Numbered from the stretch's first letter, positions 1 to 7,405 are shown. The stretch: 12,055 bases of DNA from DASQDT01 sp036380435 (GCA_036380435.1 DASVES010000390.1:1-12055); one strand, 5' to 3'. Notes: a model not told the origin generated them from the letters alone. Translations and numbers: made by a program.

Positions 1-938
1 GCGTCCGTCTGCGTGGGCGCGCCCGCATAGCCGAGCGACGGGTTGCTCGCGGGCGGCTGGCCGAGCGGCCTGGTCGTGAAGGCGGACGCGCCGCCGGTGA
101 GCGGGGCGAGGCGCGCGCCCGCGGCGAAGCCGGCGTCCAGAAGCTCGCCGCGGAAGTCGCTCGCGCTCTGGAAGCGATCATCGGGCGACTTGGCAATGGC
201 CCGCCAGATGGCCTGCTCGACGACCTCGGGGATGTCAGCGTTGAGTTGGCGCGGCCGGATGGGCATCTGCTCGATCTGCGCCCTCATCAGCTCGAACTCG
301 TTCGTCAGGTCGAAGGGGATGCGCCCCGTGAGCATCTCGTAGAGAAGCATGCCGAGAGAGTAGATGTCGGAGCGCGCGTCAGTCTCCAGACCCTTGACCT
401 GTTCGGGCGACATGTACTCGATGGTGCCGATGACGCTGCCCTGTCGGGTCATGCGCGCCGTCCCGAGGAGGCGGGCGATGCCGAAGTCGAGCACCTTGAG
501 CGTGCCCTTCTCGGTGACGGCCATGTTGGCCGGCTTGATGTCGCGGTGGATGATGCCGAAGTCGTGCGCGTGCTGAATGCCGTCGAGCACCTGACAGAAG
601 AGGGGGACGGCCTGCTCGGGCGGGATGGCGCCGCGCTGCTCGATGACGTGATCGAGCGTGACGCCGCGGACGAACTCCATCACCATCAGGAAGTCTTCGC
701 CCTGACGGAAGAAGCTGTAGAGGGTGGCGACGTTCGGGTGGTTGAGCTTGGCGACCGTGACGGCCTCGGAGCGGAAGCGCTCGACGACCTGCGGCTGGCT
801 GGCCAGTTCGGGCCTGAGCACCTTGATGGCCACGTCGCGCTCGAGCATCATGTCGATGCCGCGGAAGACGGCGCCCATCCCGCCCTCGCCGAGCTTTTGT
901 TCGATCTTGTAGTTCCCGACGATCTGTCCGATGTTCAT
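1..938 (-). CDS. Hanks-type Ser/Thr protein kinase, 3' end outside window
   Basis: The first 312 residues of a bacterial eukaryotic-like Ser/Thr kinase read open from ATG at 938 to the window edge, so the C-terminus is missing. Visible kinase landmarks: Gly-rich loop GEGGMG at 17-22, catalytic Lys39 in VAIK, alpha-C Glu58, catalytic loop HRDIKPAN at 131-138, DFG at 151-153, the activation segment ending in SPE at 177-179, and the DIYSLG helix-F motif near 191-196. The kinase domain ends near 268. A Pro/Ala/Gly-rich linker follows; in this family a transmembrane helix and extracytoplasmic sensor usually come next, but here that part lies off the edge. The start is well supported: GGAGG at 946-950 sits 7 nt upstream, and ATGA overlaps the phosphatase stop, so the two are probably translationally coupled. 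The likely role is Thr/Ser phosphorylation, reversed by the neighbouring PP2C. The substrate is unknown. Confidence 0.93.
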   Translation of the reverse strand, partial: MNIGQIVGNYKIEQKLGEGGMGAVFRGIDMMLERDVAIKVLRPELASQPQVVERFRSEAVTVAKLNHPNVATLYSFFRQGEDFLMVMEFVRGVTLDHVIEQRGAIPPEQAVPLFCQVLDGIQHAHDFGIIHRDIKPANMAVTEKGTLKVLDFGIARLLGTARMTRQGSVIGTIEYMSPEQVKGLETDARSDIYSLGMLLYEMLTGRIPFDLTNEFELMRAQIEQMPIRPRQLNADIPEVVEQAIWRAIAKSPDDRFQSASDFRGELLDAGFAAGARLAPLTGGASAFTTRPLGQPPASNPSLGYAGAPTQTD

Positions 939-1792
939 CTCGCAGCCTCCACCTCGCGCGTCGCGCGCATGTTCTGGGCTTCCGGGAGGGACGCGGCCGG
1001 GGAGGCGAGGCCGACGATCCCGACCGTGATGTTGTCGTGGCCGCCACGCTCCTTGGCGAGCGCGATCAACTGCTCCGCGGCCGCGTGTACGTCCGCGGCC
1101 CCGGCCAACACCCGCGCAATCTCCTCGTCGCGGACGAGGTCGTGCAGCCCGTCCGAGCTGAGGAGATAGTAGTCGCCCTCGCGCGCCTCGACGGGACTGA
1201 CGGCCGAGACCTCGACCTCAGGGGCCGTGCCGAGCGCGCGCAGGATCACGTTCTTGTCCTCGTGCGTGCGCGCCTCCTCCTTCGAGATGAGGCCGTGGCG
1301 GACCAGCTCCATGACGTGCGAGTCGTCTTCGGTCAGTTGGTAGATTTGGCCGGCGCGCAGCATGTAGAGGCGGCTGTCGCCGACGTGTGCGGCGAAGGCC
1401 GCGCCGCCGAGCAGCGCCAGCGCCGTGCAGGTCGTGCCCATGCCCTGCCGGCCCTCGTCCTCCTGCGAGGCGGCGTAAATTTGCCGGTTCGCCTCCGCGA
1501 CGGCGCCGCTCAGAGCCTCCTGCGCGTCGCCATCCGCTTCATAGTAGAGGCGGCTGACCAGCTCGACGGCCATCCGGCTGGCGACTTCGCCCGAACTGTG
1601 TCCGCCCATGCCGTCGGCGACGACGACGAGCACGCCCCGCTCCCGCAGCACCGCCGCGTCCGCGGGCCGGAACATCTGGCCGGAGTCCTCGTTCGTCTCG
1701 CGGACGCAGCCCTTGTCAGTGCGGACGCTGGCGACGATGTCATAAGCCGCCCTCTCAGCCGCCGCCTCGCCCGACCTCGTTCGTTTGGACAT
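935..1792 (-). CDS. PP2C-family Ser/Thr protein phosphatase (Stp/PstP type)
   Basis: A 285-residue soluble PP2C (PPM) phosphatase, about the usual size for the single-domain bacterial Stp1/PrpC group. It should hydrolyse phospho-Ser/Thr using two metal ions. Motifs in order: RETNED at 31-36 (metal Asp36), DGMGGH at 60-65 (Asp60), GTTCTA at 119-124, HVGDSRLY at 136-143, LTEDDSHV at 153-160, the LRALG strand at 184-188, SSDGLHD at 212-218 (Asp214) and GGHDNITV at 250-257 (Asp253). All metal-binding Asp residues are present. I chose ATG at 1792 rather than the in-frame start at 1867. The upstream 25 codons are translated heptad repeat, and AAAGGGG at 1801-1807 lies 8 nt before 1792. The stop overlaps the start of the next kinase by 4 bp. 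It is probably the off-switch for both flanking kinases. Confidence 0.95.
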   Translation of the reverse strand: MSKRTRSGEAAAERAAYDIVASVRTDKGCVRETNEDSGQMFRPADAAVLRERGVLVVVADGMGGHSSGEVASRMAVELVSRLYYEADGDAQEALSGAVAEANRQIYAASQEDEGRQGMGTTCTALALLGGAAFAAHVGDSRLYMLRAGQIYQLTEDDSHVMELVRHGLISKEEARTHEDKNVILRALGTAPEVEVSAVSPVEAREGDYYLLSSDGLHDLVRDEEIARVLAGAADVHAAAEQLIALAKERGGHDNITVGIVGLASPAASLPEAQNMRATREVEAAR

Positions 1793-1811
1793 TCCTTGCA
1801 CCCCTTTGTTG
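1793..1811 (-). promoter_or_regulatory. Ribosome binding site of the PP2C gene
   Basis: On the minus strand AAAGGGG (1801-1807) precedes the ATG at 1792 by 8 nt, in the short spacer left between the repeat hairpin and the gene. It decides the start in favour of 1792 over the in-frame start at 1867. Confidence 0.6.
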
Positions 1812-1902
1812 GTGATAAGTGATGAGTGATAAGTGATAAGAAAAACCAGATTGCTCTTTCTTATCACTTATCACTTATCACTTATCACTCATCACTTATC
1901 AC
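1812..1902. repeat. Inverted heptad arrays GTGATAA / TTATCAC (32-bp hairpin)
   Basis: The left arm has four 7-bp units at 1812-1839 (GTGATAA, GTGATGA, GTGATAA, GTGATAA). The right arm has six complementary units at 1861-1902 (TTATCAC x4, TCATCAC, TTATCAC). The single variant unit is second from the outer end of both arms, so the arms look like inverted copies of one array. Positions 1812-1843 can pair with 1857-1888 over 32 bp with one G-T, leaving a 13-nt loop. The array fills the gap between the PEGA kinase stop (1899-1901, itself inside the last unit) and the PP2C ribosome binding site. It could act as an attenuator, RNA-stability element or weak terminator; there is no strong T-tract after it in the transcribed direction. 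Confidence 0.93.
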
Positions 1903-3179
1903 TTGCTCATGCTGAACGTGTAGGACTTCTTCTCGCTGACGGTGAAGGCCACCGGCTCGTCGGTGTAACCCGGTCGCCGAAGTGTCAGGCGGACGTGCTC
2001 GCCGACTCGCGCCTTCAGGTTGTAGGGCGTCGTGCCGAGCAGTTTGCCGTCGCGGTAGACCTCCGCGCGCCCGTCCGACACCTGAAGTTCGACGGCCCGC
2101 TCCTCGGCGTCCGCGGGGGCGGAGCGCGCGGCGCCCTGGGGGACGGCCGTCTTCGCCGCCGCCGGCTCGGGCGCGCCCGCGGGCGTCGAGGTCAGCACGA
2201 AGAGCGCCACCAGCCCCACGATTCCCAGCACGACGACGACGGCCGCCGCCGCGATCAACGGAATGGTTTTCGCGGCGCCGGTCTTCTCCGTCTCGCGCTC
2301 GGACGATTCCTCGCTGGCCGTCTCGTCGGGCCGGGAGTGCGGCGGCGGCGCCGTCGCGAGTCGCCGCGCGTCGCGCAACAAATCCCCGGCGCTCTGGTAT
2401 CGCTCGGCGGGGTTCTCCTTCAGACAGCGCTCGATGACCCGCGCGACCTCCGGCCTGACGGCCGGGTTGAGCTGCGCGGGCGCTACGTAGCGCGCGCGCT
2501 TGATCTGGTCGCAGAGTTCGCCGAGGGAGTCGGCGTCAAAAGGCACGCGGCCCGTGACCATCTCGTAGAGCAAAACCCCGAGCGCCCAGATGTCTACCCG
2601 CCCGTCGGCCGTGCCGCCGCAGATGAGTTCCGGCGCGAGATACTGGATGGTGCCGATGACGCTGCCGACCTGCGTGAGGCCCGGACTCGTCTGTCCCTTC
2701 GCGATGCCGAAGTCGAGCAGCTTGACCTGACCCGAGGAGCTGACCTTGATGTTGTTCGACTTGATGTCGCGGTGGATGATGCCGTGGCGGTGGATGTGCT
2801 CTATGGCCTCGACGACCTTCTCGAAGACGCGGGCAGTCTCGGAGGGTGGCAGCGGCGCGCCGTGTGCGGCGATGCGCTCGGCCACGGTCAGCCCGTCCAC
2901 ATACTCCATGATGATGCAGGGCTGGCCGGCGACCTCGCAGAAGTCGTAGAGCGTGGCGATGTTCGGGTGCTGGAGGCTGGCCTGGATGCGCGCCTCGTTG
3001 AAGAAGCGCTCGACGAAGCCGCCGCCCTCCTGCGTGGCCGACGTGAGCACCTTGACGGCGGCGAGGCGCCCGATCTTTGAGTGCGACGCGCGATAGACCT
3101 CGCCCATCCCGCCCGCGCCCAGAAAGGACTCGATGCGGTACTCGCCTATCGACTGGTTGATGAGAAGGCTTCTGCTCAT
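1899..3179 (-). CDS. Ser/Thr protein kinase with single TM and PEGA domain
   Basis: A 426-residue membrane-anchored Hanks-type kinase. The kinase domain runs about 14-275: Gly loop GAGGMG 21-26, Lys43 in AAVKV, alpha-C Glu62, HRDIKSNN 136-143, DFG 156-158, APE 182-184 and the DIWALG motif 196-201. All catalytic residues are present. A Pro/Glu/Ser-rich linker follows (276-303), then one hydrophobic helix at about 305-329 and an Ala/Pro spacer. The C-terminal module (about 362-426, key stretch AEVYRDGKLLGTTPYNL) matches the PEGA domain, a small beta domain usually found outside the cytoplasm. The expected topology is kinase inside, PEGA in the periplasm, so it may sense envelope state. The start at 3179 fits the family N-terminus, but no Shine-Dalgarno is visible because the GGGATGA array ends just upstream. 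The stop codon TGA is contributed by the GTGATAA array. Confidence 0.94.
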   Translation of the reverse strand: MSRSLLINQSIGEYRIESFLGAGGMGEVYRASHSKIGRLAAVKVLTSATQEGGGFVERFFNEARIQASLQHPNIATLYDFCEVAGQPCIIMEYVDGLTVAERIAAHGAPLPPSETARVFEKVVEAIEHIHRHGIIHRDIKSNNIKVSSSGQVKLLDFGIAKGQTSPGLTQVGSVIGTIQYLAPELICGGTADGRVDIWALGVLLYEMVTGRVPFDADSLGELCDQIKRARYVAPAQLNPAVRPEVARVIERCLKENPAERYQSAGDLLRDARRLATAPPPHSRPDETASEESSERETEKTGAAKTIPLIAAAAVVVVLGIVGLVALFVLTSTPAGAPEPAAAKTAVPQGAARSAPADAEERAVELQVSDGRAEVYRDGKLLGTTPYNLKARVGEHVRLTLRRPGYTDEPVAFTVSEKKSYTFSMSK

Positions 3180-3184
3180 CGGAA

Positions 3185-3252
3185 AGGATCAGGGATGAGG
3201 GATGAGGGATGAAGGATGAATCGGAATCTGTTCATCCCTCATCCCTCATCCT
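3185..3252. repeat. Inverted heptad arrays GGGATGA / TCATCCC (21-bp hairpin)
   Basis: Left arm: AGGATCA, GGGATGA x3 and AGGATGA at 3185-3219. Right arm: TCATCCC x2 and TCATCCT at 3232-3252. Positions 3193-3213 pair perfectly with 3231-3251 (21 bp), with a 17-nt loop. The array fills nearly all of the 73-bp gap between the FHA-protease stop (TAA, complement of 3253-3255) and the PEGA kinase start (3179). The unit sequence differs from the 1812-1902 array but the period and two-arm plan are the same. Confidence 0.93.
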
Positions 3253-4953
3253 TTATTTAAGTCCCATCAACTCGCGCCCGTAGCGGATGGGGACGGCGAA
3301 GGTGATGGATGTTGTGCCGACGCTGCGGCCGGCGTAGAAGATGCCGATGACGCGGCCCTGCTCGTCGAAGACGGGGCCGCCCGAGTTGCCGGCGCCGGTG
3401 GTGTTGATCTGGAGCTGGTAGGCATCGCCGAAAATGCTGACGAGCTGTTTGTCCTGACCGCCCGTGGCCTCCTGGCTGCGGAGCACGCGGCCGATGTTGC
3501 CGACCGTGACGGTCGGGTCGGGTATCTCGCGCACCTCGGTGTCGGTGTTAAAGATGTCCTGCGACCTGACGATGCCGAGCACGGGCGGCGAGATGGCCGG
3601 GTAGCCGAGAACGATGGATGTCTCGCCCGGCTGGATGGAGTCGTAGTTGTCGTTAAGCTCGACCTTCGGCACCGCGCCGGGACTGTCCACCTTGATCATC
3701 GCCACGTCATGACGCGGCGAGACCGCCGACAGCTTCGCCTCCAGCCGCCGGTCGGACTTGGGGAAGGTCACGTCGAGGCGGTCGTTGCGGCCCGTGTAGG
3801 CGATGTTGTCCTGCTTGCTGCGCGCGGGAACCCAGTCGCGCGGGGCCTGCTCGACGACGCCGAGGACGGCCATCTTGCCGTCAGGGCCTTGGCCGAGGAT
3901 GACGCCGCCGTTGGCGCTCGGCGGGAACTCGTAGGCCGTCTCCCACGCCGCCCCGACGTGGCGGTTCGTGAGGATGAAGCCGTCGCTTGAGACGGCGAAG
4001 CCCGAGCCTGAGTGCGCGCCGCCGATGCCGACGTTCAAGGGGTTGCTGTTGTAGGTCAGGTACGGCTCGATCTTAGTGTCGTTGATCCGGACGTAGACGG
4101 CGCGGGGCGCGCCCTGGATGTTCATGTACTGATGGTAGACAAGCCCGCTGCCCTGCTGCGAGACGAGCCGCCAGGAGGCGCTGATCTTGACGACCGCGCC
4201 GCCGAAATCCTTGACGATCTCGTTGGCCTTTCTCGGCGCGACGGCCTTCTCCCCGGCCCGCTCGGCGTCGATGGCCTGCTTCACCCCCGCGACCTCGGTC
4301 GAGGCGGCCGAGCGCGCGCGCCAGATGAAGAAGCCGCCGACGGCGGCCAGCAGGCCGACGACCACGACGAGCGCCGCGCCGCCGGCCAGCAGGAATCCGC
4401 GGCCCTGCTTCTTCTTCGCCTCGGTGACGTTGTGCGAAATCATGCGTTCTACGGTCGCCTTGCCGACACCGCTTTTCACCCCGCCGGCCGGGTTGGGCTG
4501 CGGGTTGAAGGCCGGCGCGCCCGAACCGGGCACGCTGGCTTCGCGCGTCGGCGGCCCGTGCATGGTCGGGGCCATCGAGCCGGTGGAGACGGCGCGCGTC
4601 GCCTTGGGCGCGCCCGCCGGGCGGGGCTCGACCTCGAAGACGAACTCGGGGCCGCCGGGGCCGAACTGCACCGCGTCGCCGATGTTGAGACGCGAGGTGC
4701 CGGTGAGTCGCTGCCGGTTGACGAACGTGCCGTTGCGGCTGTTGAGGTCGGTGATGATGAACTGCGAGGGGTCGTTCGGGTCTTGCGTGATCCGCGCGTG
4801 CTGACGCCCGACGAGGTCGTCGCGGTCGGGATCGTATTTCACTGTCGCCGAGGGGTCGCGGCCGAAGATCAGCTCTTTGACGTGGTTGAGGGGAAACTCT
4901 TCCACCTGATTGGCCTTCGAGCCGCTCAGGTGCCTGAGGACGATGCGTTCCAT
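3253..4953 (-). CDS. FHA domain - TM - trypsin-like serine protease fusion
   Basis: A 566-residue protein with three parts. Residues 1-110 are an FHA domain, which binds phosphothreonine: GRDPSA 31-36, GRQHARI 49-55 and NSRNGTFVN 71-79 are the classic contact motifs. A Pro/Gly-rich linker (111-180) leads to a single TM helix at about 186-211, preceded by the basic stretch KKKQGR, which predicts a cytoplasmic N-terminus. Residues about 245-566 form an extracytoplasmic chymotrypsin-fold (S1, HtrA/DegP-like) protease with the full triad: His332 in LTNRHVG, Asp416 in RHDVAMIKV, Ser524 in GAGNSGGP. No PDZ domain is visible. The start has a strong GAGGAGA at 4961-4967, 7 nt upstream. It is the first gene of the kinase/phosphatase cluster, which suggests it responds to, or is recruited by, Thr phosphorylation from the downstream kinases. 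The protease substrate is unknown. Confidence 0.94.
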   Translation of the reverse strand: MERIVLRHLSGSKANQVEEFPLNHVKELIFGRDPSATVKYDPDRDDLVGRQHARITQDPNDPSQFIITDLNSRNGTFVNRQRLTGTSRLNIGDAVQFGPGGPEFVFEVEPRPAGAPKATRAVSTGSMAPTMHGPPTREASVPGSGAPAFNPQPNPAGGVKSGVGKATVERMISHNVTEAKKKQGRGFLLAGGAALVVVVGLLAAVGGFFIWRARSAASTEVAGVKQAIDAERAGEKAVAPRKANEIVKDFGGAVVKISASWRLVSQQGSGLVYHQYMNIQGAPRAVYVRINDTKIEPYLTYNSNPLNVGIGGAHSGSGFAVSSDGFILTNRHVGAAWETAYEFPPSANGGVILGQGPDGKMAVLGVVEQAPRDWVPARSKQDNIAYTGRNDRLDVTFPKSDRRLEAKLSAVSPRHDVAMIKVDSPGAVPKVELNDNYDSIQPGETSIVLGYPAISPPVLGIVRSQDIFNTDTEVREIPDPTVTVGNIGRVLRSQEATGGQDKQLVSIFGDAYQLQINTTGAGNSGGPVFDEQGRVIGIFYAGRSVGTTSITFAVPIRYGRELMGLK

Positions 4954-5311
4954 GGGGATGTCTCCTCTAATCTAACTTTGCGAGTCTGGCGCCGCGCCGC
5001 GTGCGGTTGATTCGTCCCGCCCGGCCAAGTGCGGAGGATGGTTGAGTGTGCGCGGCGGCGGCGATGGCATTTGGTTTGGGAACGAGCAGGGGCATGCTCG
5101 TGGTTCACGGCGCGCCGTGCCCCTTCGTGCCCGAAGTGTTCGCGGCCACCGACCGTCTACCGTCTGGTCTGATTTCAATGATTCGAGCGCGGGCAGGTAA
5201 GATTCTGGAAAAAGCTGCCGGGAGTAATGTTCATCCGCAGAGAGCGAGGGCTGAGATGAACGCCACCAGAGTCGCACGCTCCAACAATCTTCCGTCGGCC
5301 CAGCGGGCGAA
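4954..5311 (-). other. Long 5' leader of the FHA-protease operon, no convincing gene
   Basis: About 350 bases between the predicted promoter and the FHA gene start. I see no credible protein: open frames on both strands are short, rich in Arg/Ser/Pro and match no family I know. The stretch holds several inverted repeats: CGAGCA / TGCTCG at 5083-5100 (6-bp stem, 6-nt loop), the perfect palindrome CACGGCGCGCCGTG at 5106-5119, and CTTCG / CGAAG at 5123-5136 (5-bp stem, 4-nt loop). GAGGAGA at 4961-4967 is the ribosome binding site. No known riboswitch class is recognised. Confidence 0.5.
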
Positions 5312-5339
5312 ATTATACATCAAACTCAATTGACCGCAA
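5312..5339 (-). promoter_or_regulatory. Predicted sigma-70-type promoter of the FHA/kinase operon
   Basis: On the minus strand TTGCGG (complement of 5334-5339) is followed after 16 bp by a perfect TATAAT (complement of 5312-5317). Transcription would begin near 5305. The box lies in a locally AT-richer patch of an otherwise very GC-rich region, and the only downstream gene on that strand is the FHA-protease. The -35 matches consensus at three to four positions only. Confidence 0.55.
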
Positions 5340-5480
5340 GGATTCCACCCCGCGCTTAAAACGCCCCGGTTCAAGTGGCCACGCGCTCCCGAGATGTGGC
5401 CGCCGTAGGCAGCCCCCGGCGGCCTCTCGACCGACGCCGCGGCGGCTGACCGTCACTCGCCTGAGCGCCCGCGCGGGACT
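5340..5480 (-). terminator. panC downstream region with GC-rich hairpin
   Basis: This spacer follows the panC stop and holds no gene. A perfect 8-bp stem GGCCGCCG (5398-5405) / CGGCGGCC (5417-5424) with an 11-nt loop and a small palindrome CCCGCGCGGG (5468-5477) lie in it. Neither is followed by a T-tract on the minus strand, so intrinsic termination of panC is only possible, not shown. A Rho-dependent end is equally plausible. Confidence 0.35.
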
Positions 5481-6371
5481 TCAACCGCCCAGTGCGCCGG
5501 TGGCGCGGCGCTCGCGGGCGGGCTGGATGATGATGTTGTCGATGAGGCGAGTCTTGCCGACGAAGGCGGCGACGGCGACGAGGACGGCGCGGTCGTCCGT
5601 GGCGCGCTCAAGCTTCTCCATCGTCTCGGCGTCGGTGACGCCGACGTAGTCGAGACGGGCGCGCGGCTCCGCTTCGACGGCCGTGCGCACCGCGTCGGCA
5701 ATCTTGCGGGCGCTGCGCTCGCCCTCGCGGTAGCTCTCCCTGGCGCGCAGGAGGGCGCGGTAGAGGACGACGGCCGCGTCGCGCTCCTCGCGGCTGAGAT
5801 AGTTGTTGCGCGAAGATAAGGCGAGGCCCGACTCCTCGCGCACGGTGGGCAGGACGACGACCTCGGTGTCGAAGGCGAGGTCGCGCACGAGTCGCTTGAC
5901 GACGAGGGTCTGCTGCGCGTCCTTCTGGCCGAAGAAGGCGAAGTCGGGGCGGACGGTGTTGAAGAGGACGGTCAAGACCGTCGCCACGCCGCGGAAGTGG
6001 CCGGGTCGAGAAGCGCCCTCGAACTGCTCGGAGAGACCTTCGACCGTGACGTAGGTGGCGAAGTTCTTCGGATAAATCTCCTCGACCGCCGGGGCGAAGA
6101 TGTACTCGACGTTGTAGTCGGAGAGCTGCGTGGTGTCTTTCGTGAGGTCGCGAGGGTAGCGCGCGAAGTCTTCGCCGGGGCCGAACTGCGCGGGGTTGAC
6201 GAAGACGGAGACGACGACCACGTCGCACATCCGCCGCGCCTCGCGCACGAGTGAGAGGTGGCCCTCGTGGAGCGCGCCCATCGTCGGCACCAGCCCGATG
6301 GTCTTGTCTTCCTCGCGCCGCAGCTTGCGCGCGACGGACGCCATGCGTTGACGGCGGTTGATGATTTCCAT
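5481..6371 (-). CDS. panC: Pantoate--beta-alanine ligase (pantothenate synthetase)
   Basis: A 296-residue cytoplasmic enzyme that joins pantoate and beta-alanine with ATP to give pantothenate, the last step of vitamin B5 synthesis. It belongs to the cytidylyltransferase/HIGH superfamily. Signature motifs: PTMGALHEGH at 29-38 (HIGH-like ATP site), FVNPAQFGPGEDF at 57-69, FFGQKDAQQ at 146-154 and LALSSRN at 183-189 (KMSKS-like loop). The length fits the family (about 280-300). ATG at 6371 gives the normal spacing to PTMG. No Shine-Dalgarno precedes it: the bases before the ATG are a TTTTT run and then the TGACTCC heptad array. It lies downstream of panB on the same strand, separated by a 94-bp repeat hairpin, so the two are probably cotranscribed. 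Confidence 0.97.
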   Translation of the reverse strand: MEIINRRQRMASVARKLRREEDKTIGLVPTMGALHEGHLSLVREARRMCDVVVVSVFVNPAQFGPGEDFARYPRDLTKDTTQLSDYNVEYIFAPAVEEIYPKNFATYVTVEGLSEQFEGASRPGHFRGVATVLTVLFNTVRPDFAFFGQKDAQQTLVVKRLVRDLAFDTEVVVLPTVREESGLALSSRNNYLSREERDAAVVLYRALLRARESYREGERSARKIADAVRTAVEAEPRARLDYVGVTDAETMEKLERATDDRAVLVAVAAFVGKTRLIDNIIIQPARERRATGALGG

Positions 6372-6373
6372 AA

Positions 6374-6465
<92 letters not shown>

Positions 6466-6468
<3 letters not shown>

Positions 6469-7362
6469 TGGCTTTTCCGTCTTCTTGTCGCCGGCGGGCG
6501 CGGGGAGGTTCAGCTCGGCGGCGGCGTCGGCCGGCAGCGGGTACGATTCGGCCTCGGAGGGGAAGGCCCCCGTGCGCACGTCGTCGGCGTAGCGGCCGAT
6601 GGCCTCGGTGAACGCGGCGCGCAGGTCGGCGTACTGGCGGACGAAGCGCGGGCGCGTGCGGCTAAACGAGAGGCCGACGAGGTCGTGGAGGACGAGTATC
6701 TGCGCGTCGCAGTCTGGCCCCGCCCCGATGCCGATGGTCGGCACGCGCAAAGTCTCCGTGACCACTTTGGCGACCTCGCCGGGGACGACTTCGAGCACGA
6801 TGGCGAAGACGCCGGCCTCTTCGAGCGCCTGCGCGTCCTCGACGAGCTGGCGGGCGGCGTTGGCCGTCTTCGCCTGAAGCCGGTAGCTGCCGAGCTTGTT
6901 CAAGGACTGCGGCGTCAGCCCCAGATGGCCCATCACGGGAATCTCCTCGCCGACGAGGCGGCGCACCACCTCGACGCGCGCCCGGCCTCCTTCGAGCTTG
7001 ACGGCCTCGGCCCCGCCGTCCTTGACCAGACGCAGGGCGGCGCGCACCGCGTCGTCCGCCCCCGTGTGGTAGGAGCCGTAAGGCATGTCGGCGACGAGCA
7101 GGGCGCGCTCGACGCCGCGGCGGACGGAGCGCGTGTGCGCGACCATCTCGTCGAGCGTGACGGGCACGGTCGAGTCGTAGCCGAGGACGACGTTGCCCAG
7201 AGAGTCGCCGACGAGGATGATGTCGGTTCCGGCCTCATCGACGATACGCGCGGTCGGGTAGTCGTAGGCCGTCAGGCAGACGAGGCGCTCGCCCCGCTCC
7301 TTGCTCGCGCGCAGGGAGGGCACGGTCACCTTCTCGGGCCGCTGCTGTTTGAGGTAGACCAT
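6466..7362 (-). CDS. panB: 3-methyl-2-oxobutanoate hydroxymethyltransferase (ketopantoate synthase)
   Basis: A 298-residue TIM-barrel enzyme that transfers a hydroxymethyl group from methylene-tetrahydrofolate to ketoisovalerate, giving ketopantoate, the first committed step of pantothenate synthesis. Motifs: LTAYDYPTA at 30-38, VGDSLGNVVLGYDSTVPVTL at 51-70 (metal ligand Asp53), ADMPYGSY at 91-98 (Asp92), VKLEGG at 121-126 (Glu124), MGHLGLTPQS at 144-153, catalytic Glu191 in LEVVPGE, and IGIGAG at 210-215. About 20 residues longer than typical because of a charged, Pro/Ala-rich C-terminal tail. I chose ATG 7362 over the in-frame start at 7476: the latter would lie upstream of the predicted promoter and encode repeat-derived sequence, while AAGGG at 7371-7375 sits 8 nt before 7362. 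Its folate cofactor links it to the neighbouring folK. Confidence 0.96.
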
Positions 7363-7370
7363 CGGAGAGA

Positions 7371-7375
7371 CCCTT
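7371..7375 (-). promoter_or_regulatory. Ribosome binding site deciding the panB start
   Basis: AAGGG on the minus strand, 8 nt upstream of ATG 7362 and inside the short leader made from the predicted promoter at 7406-7435. It supports the shorter panB product. Confidence 0.5.
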
Positions 7376-7405
7376 AAACTGTTTCCTGGAATTCGAGGGC
7401 GCCGA

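Noticed and set aside
246..1169. A 307-codon plus-strand open frame opposite the left kinase and PP2C
   Set aside because: It spans two genes in antisense and has shadow-like composition (Asp/Glu/His/Arg-rich), while the minus-strand kinase and phosphatase motifs are intact.
1793..1867. A 25-residue N-terminal extension of the PP2C protein
   Set aside because: It is translated repeat sequence, and a good ribosome site favours ATG 1792.
1833..3080. A 415-codon open frame on the plus strand opposite the PEGA kinase
   Set aside because: It is antisense to a complete, motif-verified kinase. Its start lies in the heptad array and its product is Arg/Asp/Gly-rich with no recognisable family. It is a typical GC-rich shadow frame.
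4012..5010. A 332-codon plus-strand open frame opposite the FHA-protease
   Set aside because: It is antisense to the FHA motifs and TM helix, with no domain signature and a composition driven by codon third-position GC.
4972..5277. A possible 101-residue leader protein on the minus strand upstream of the FHA gene
   Set aside because: It has a GTG start, only a GGAG 1 nt away, no family resemblance, and an Arg/Pro-rich C-terminal half. It is better read as untranslated leader.
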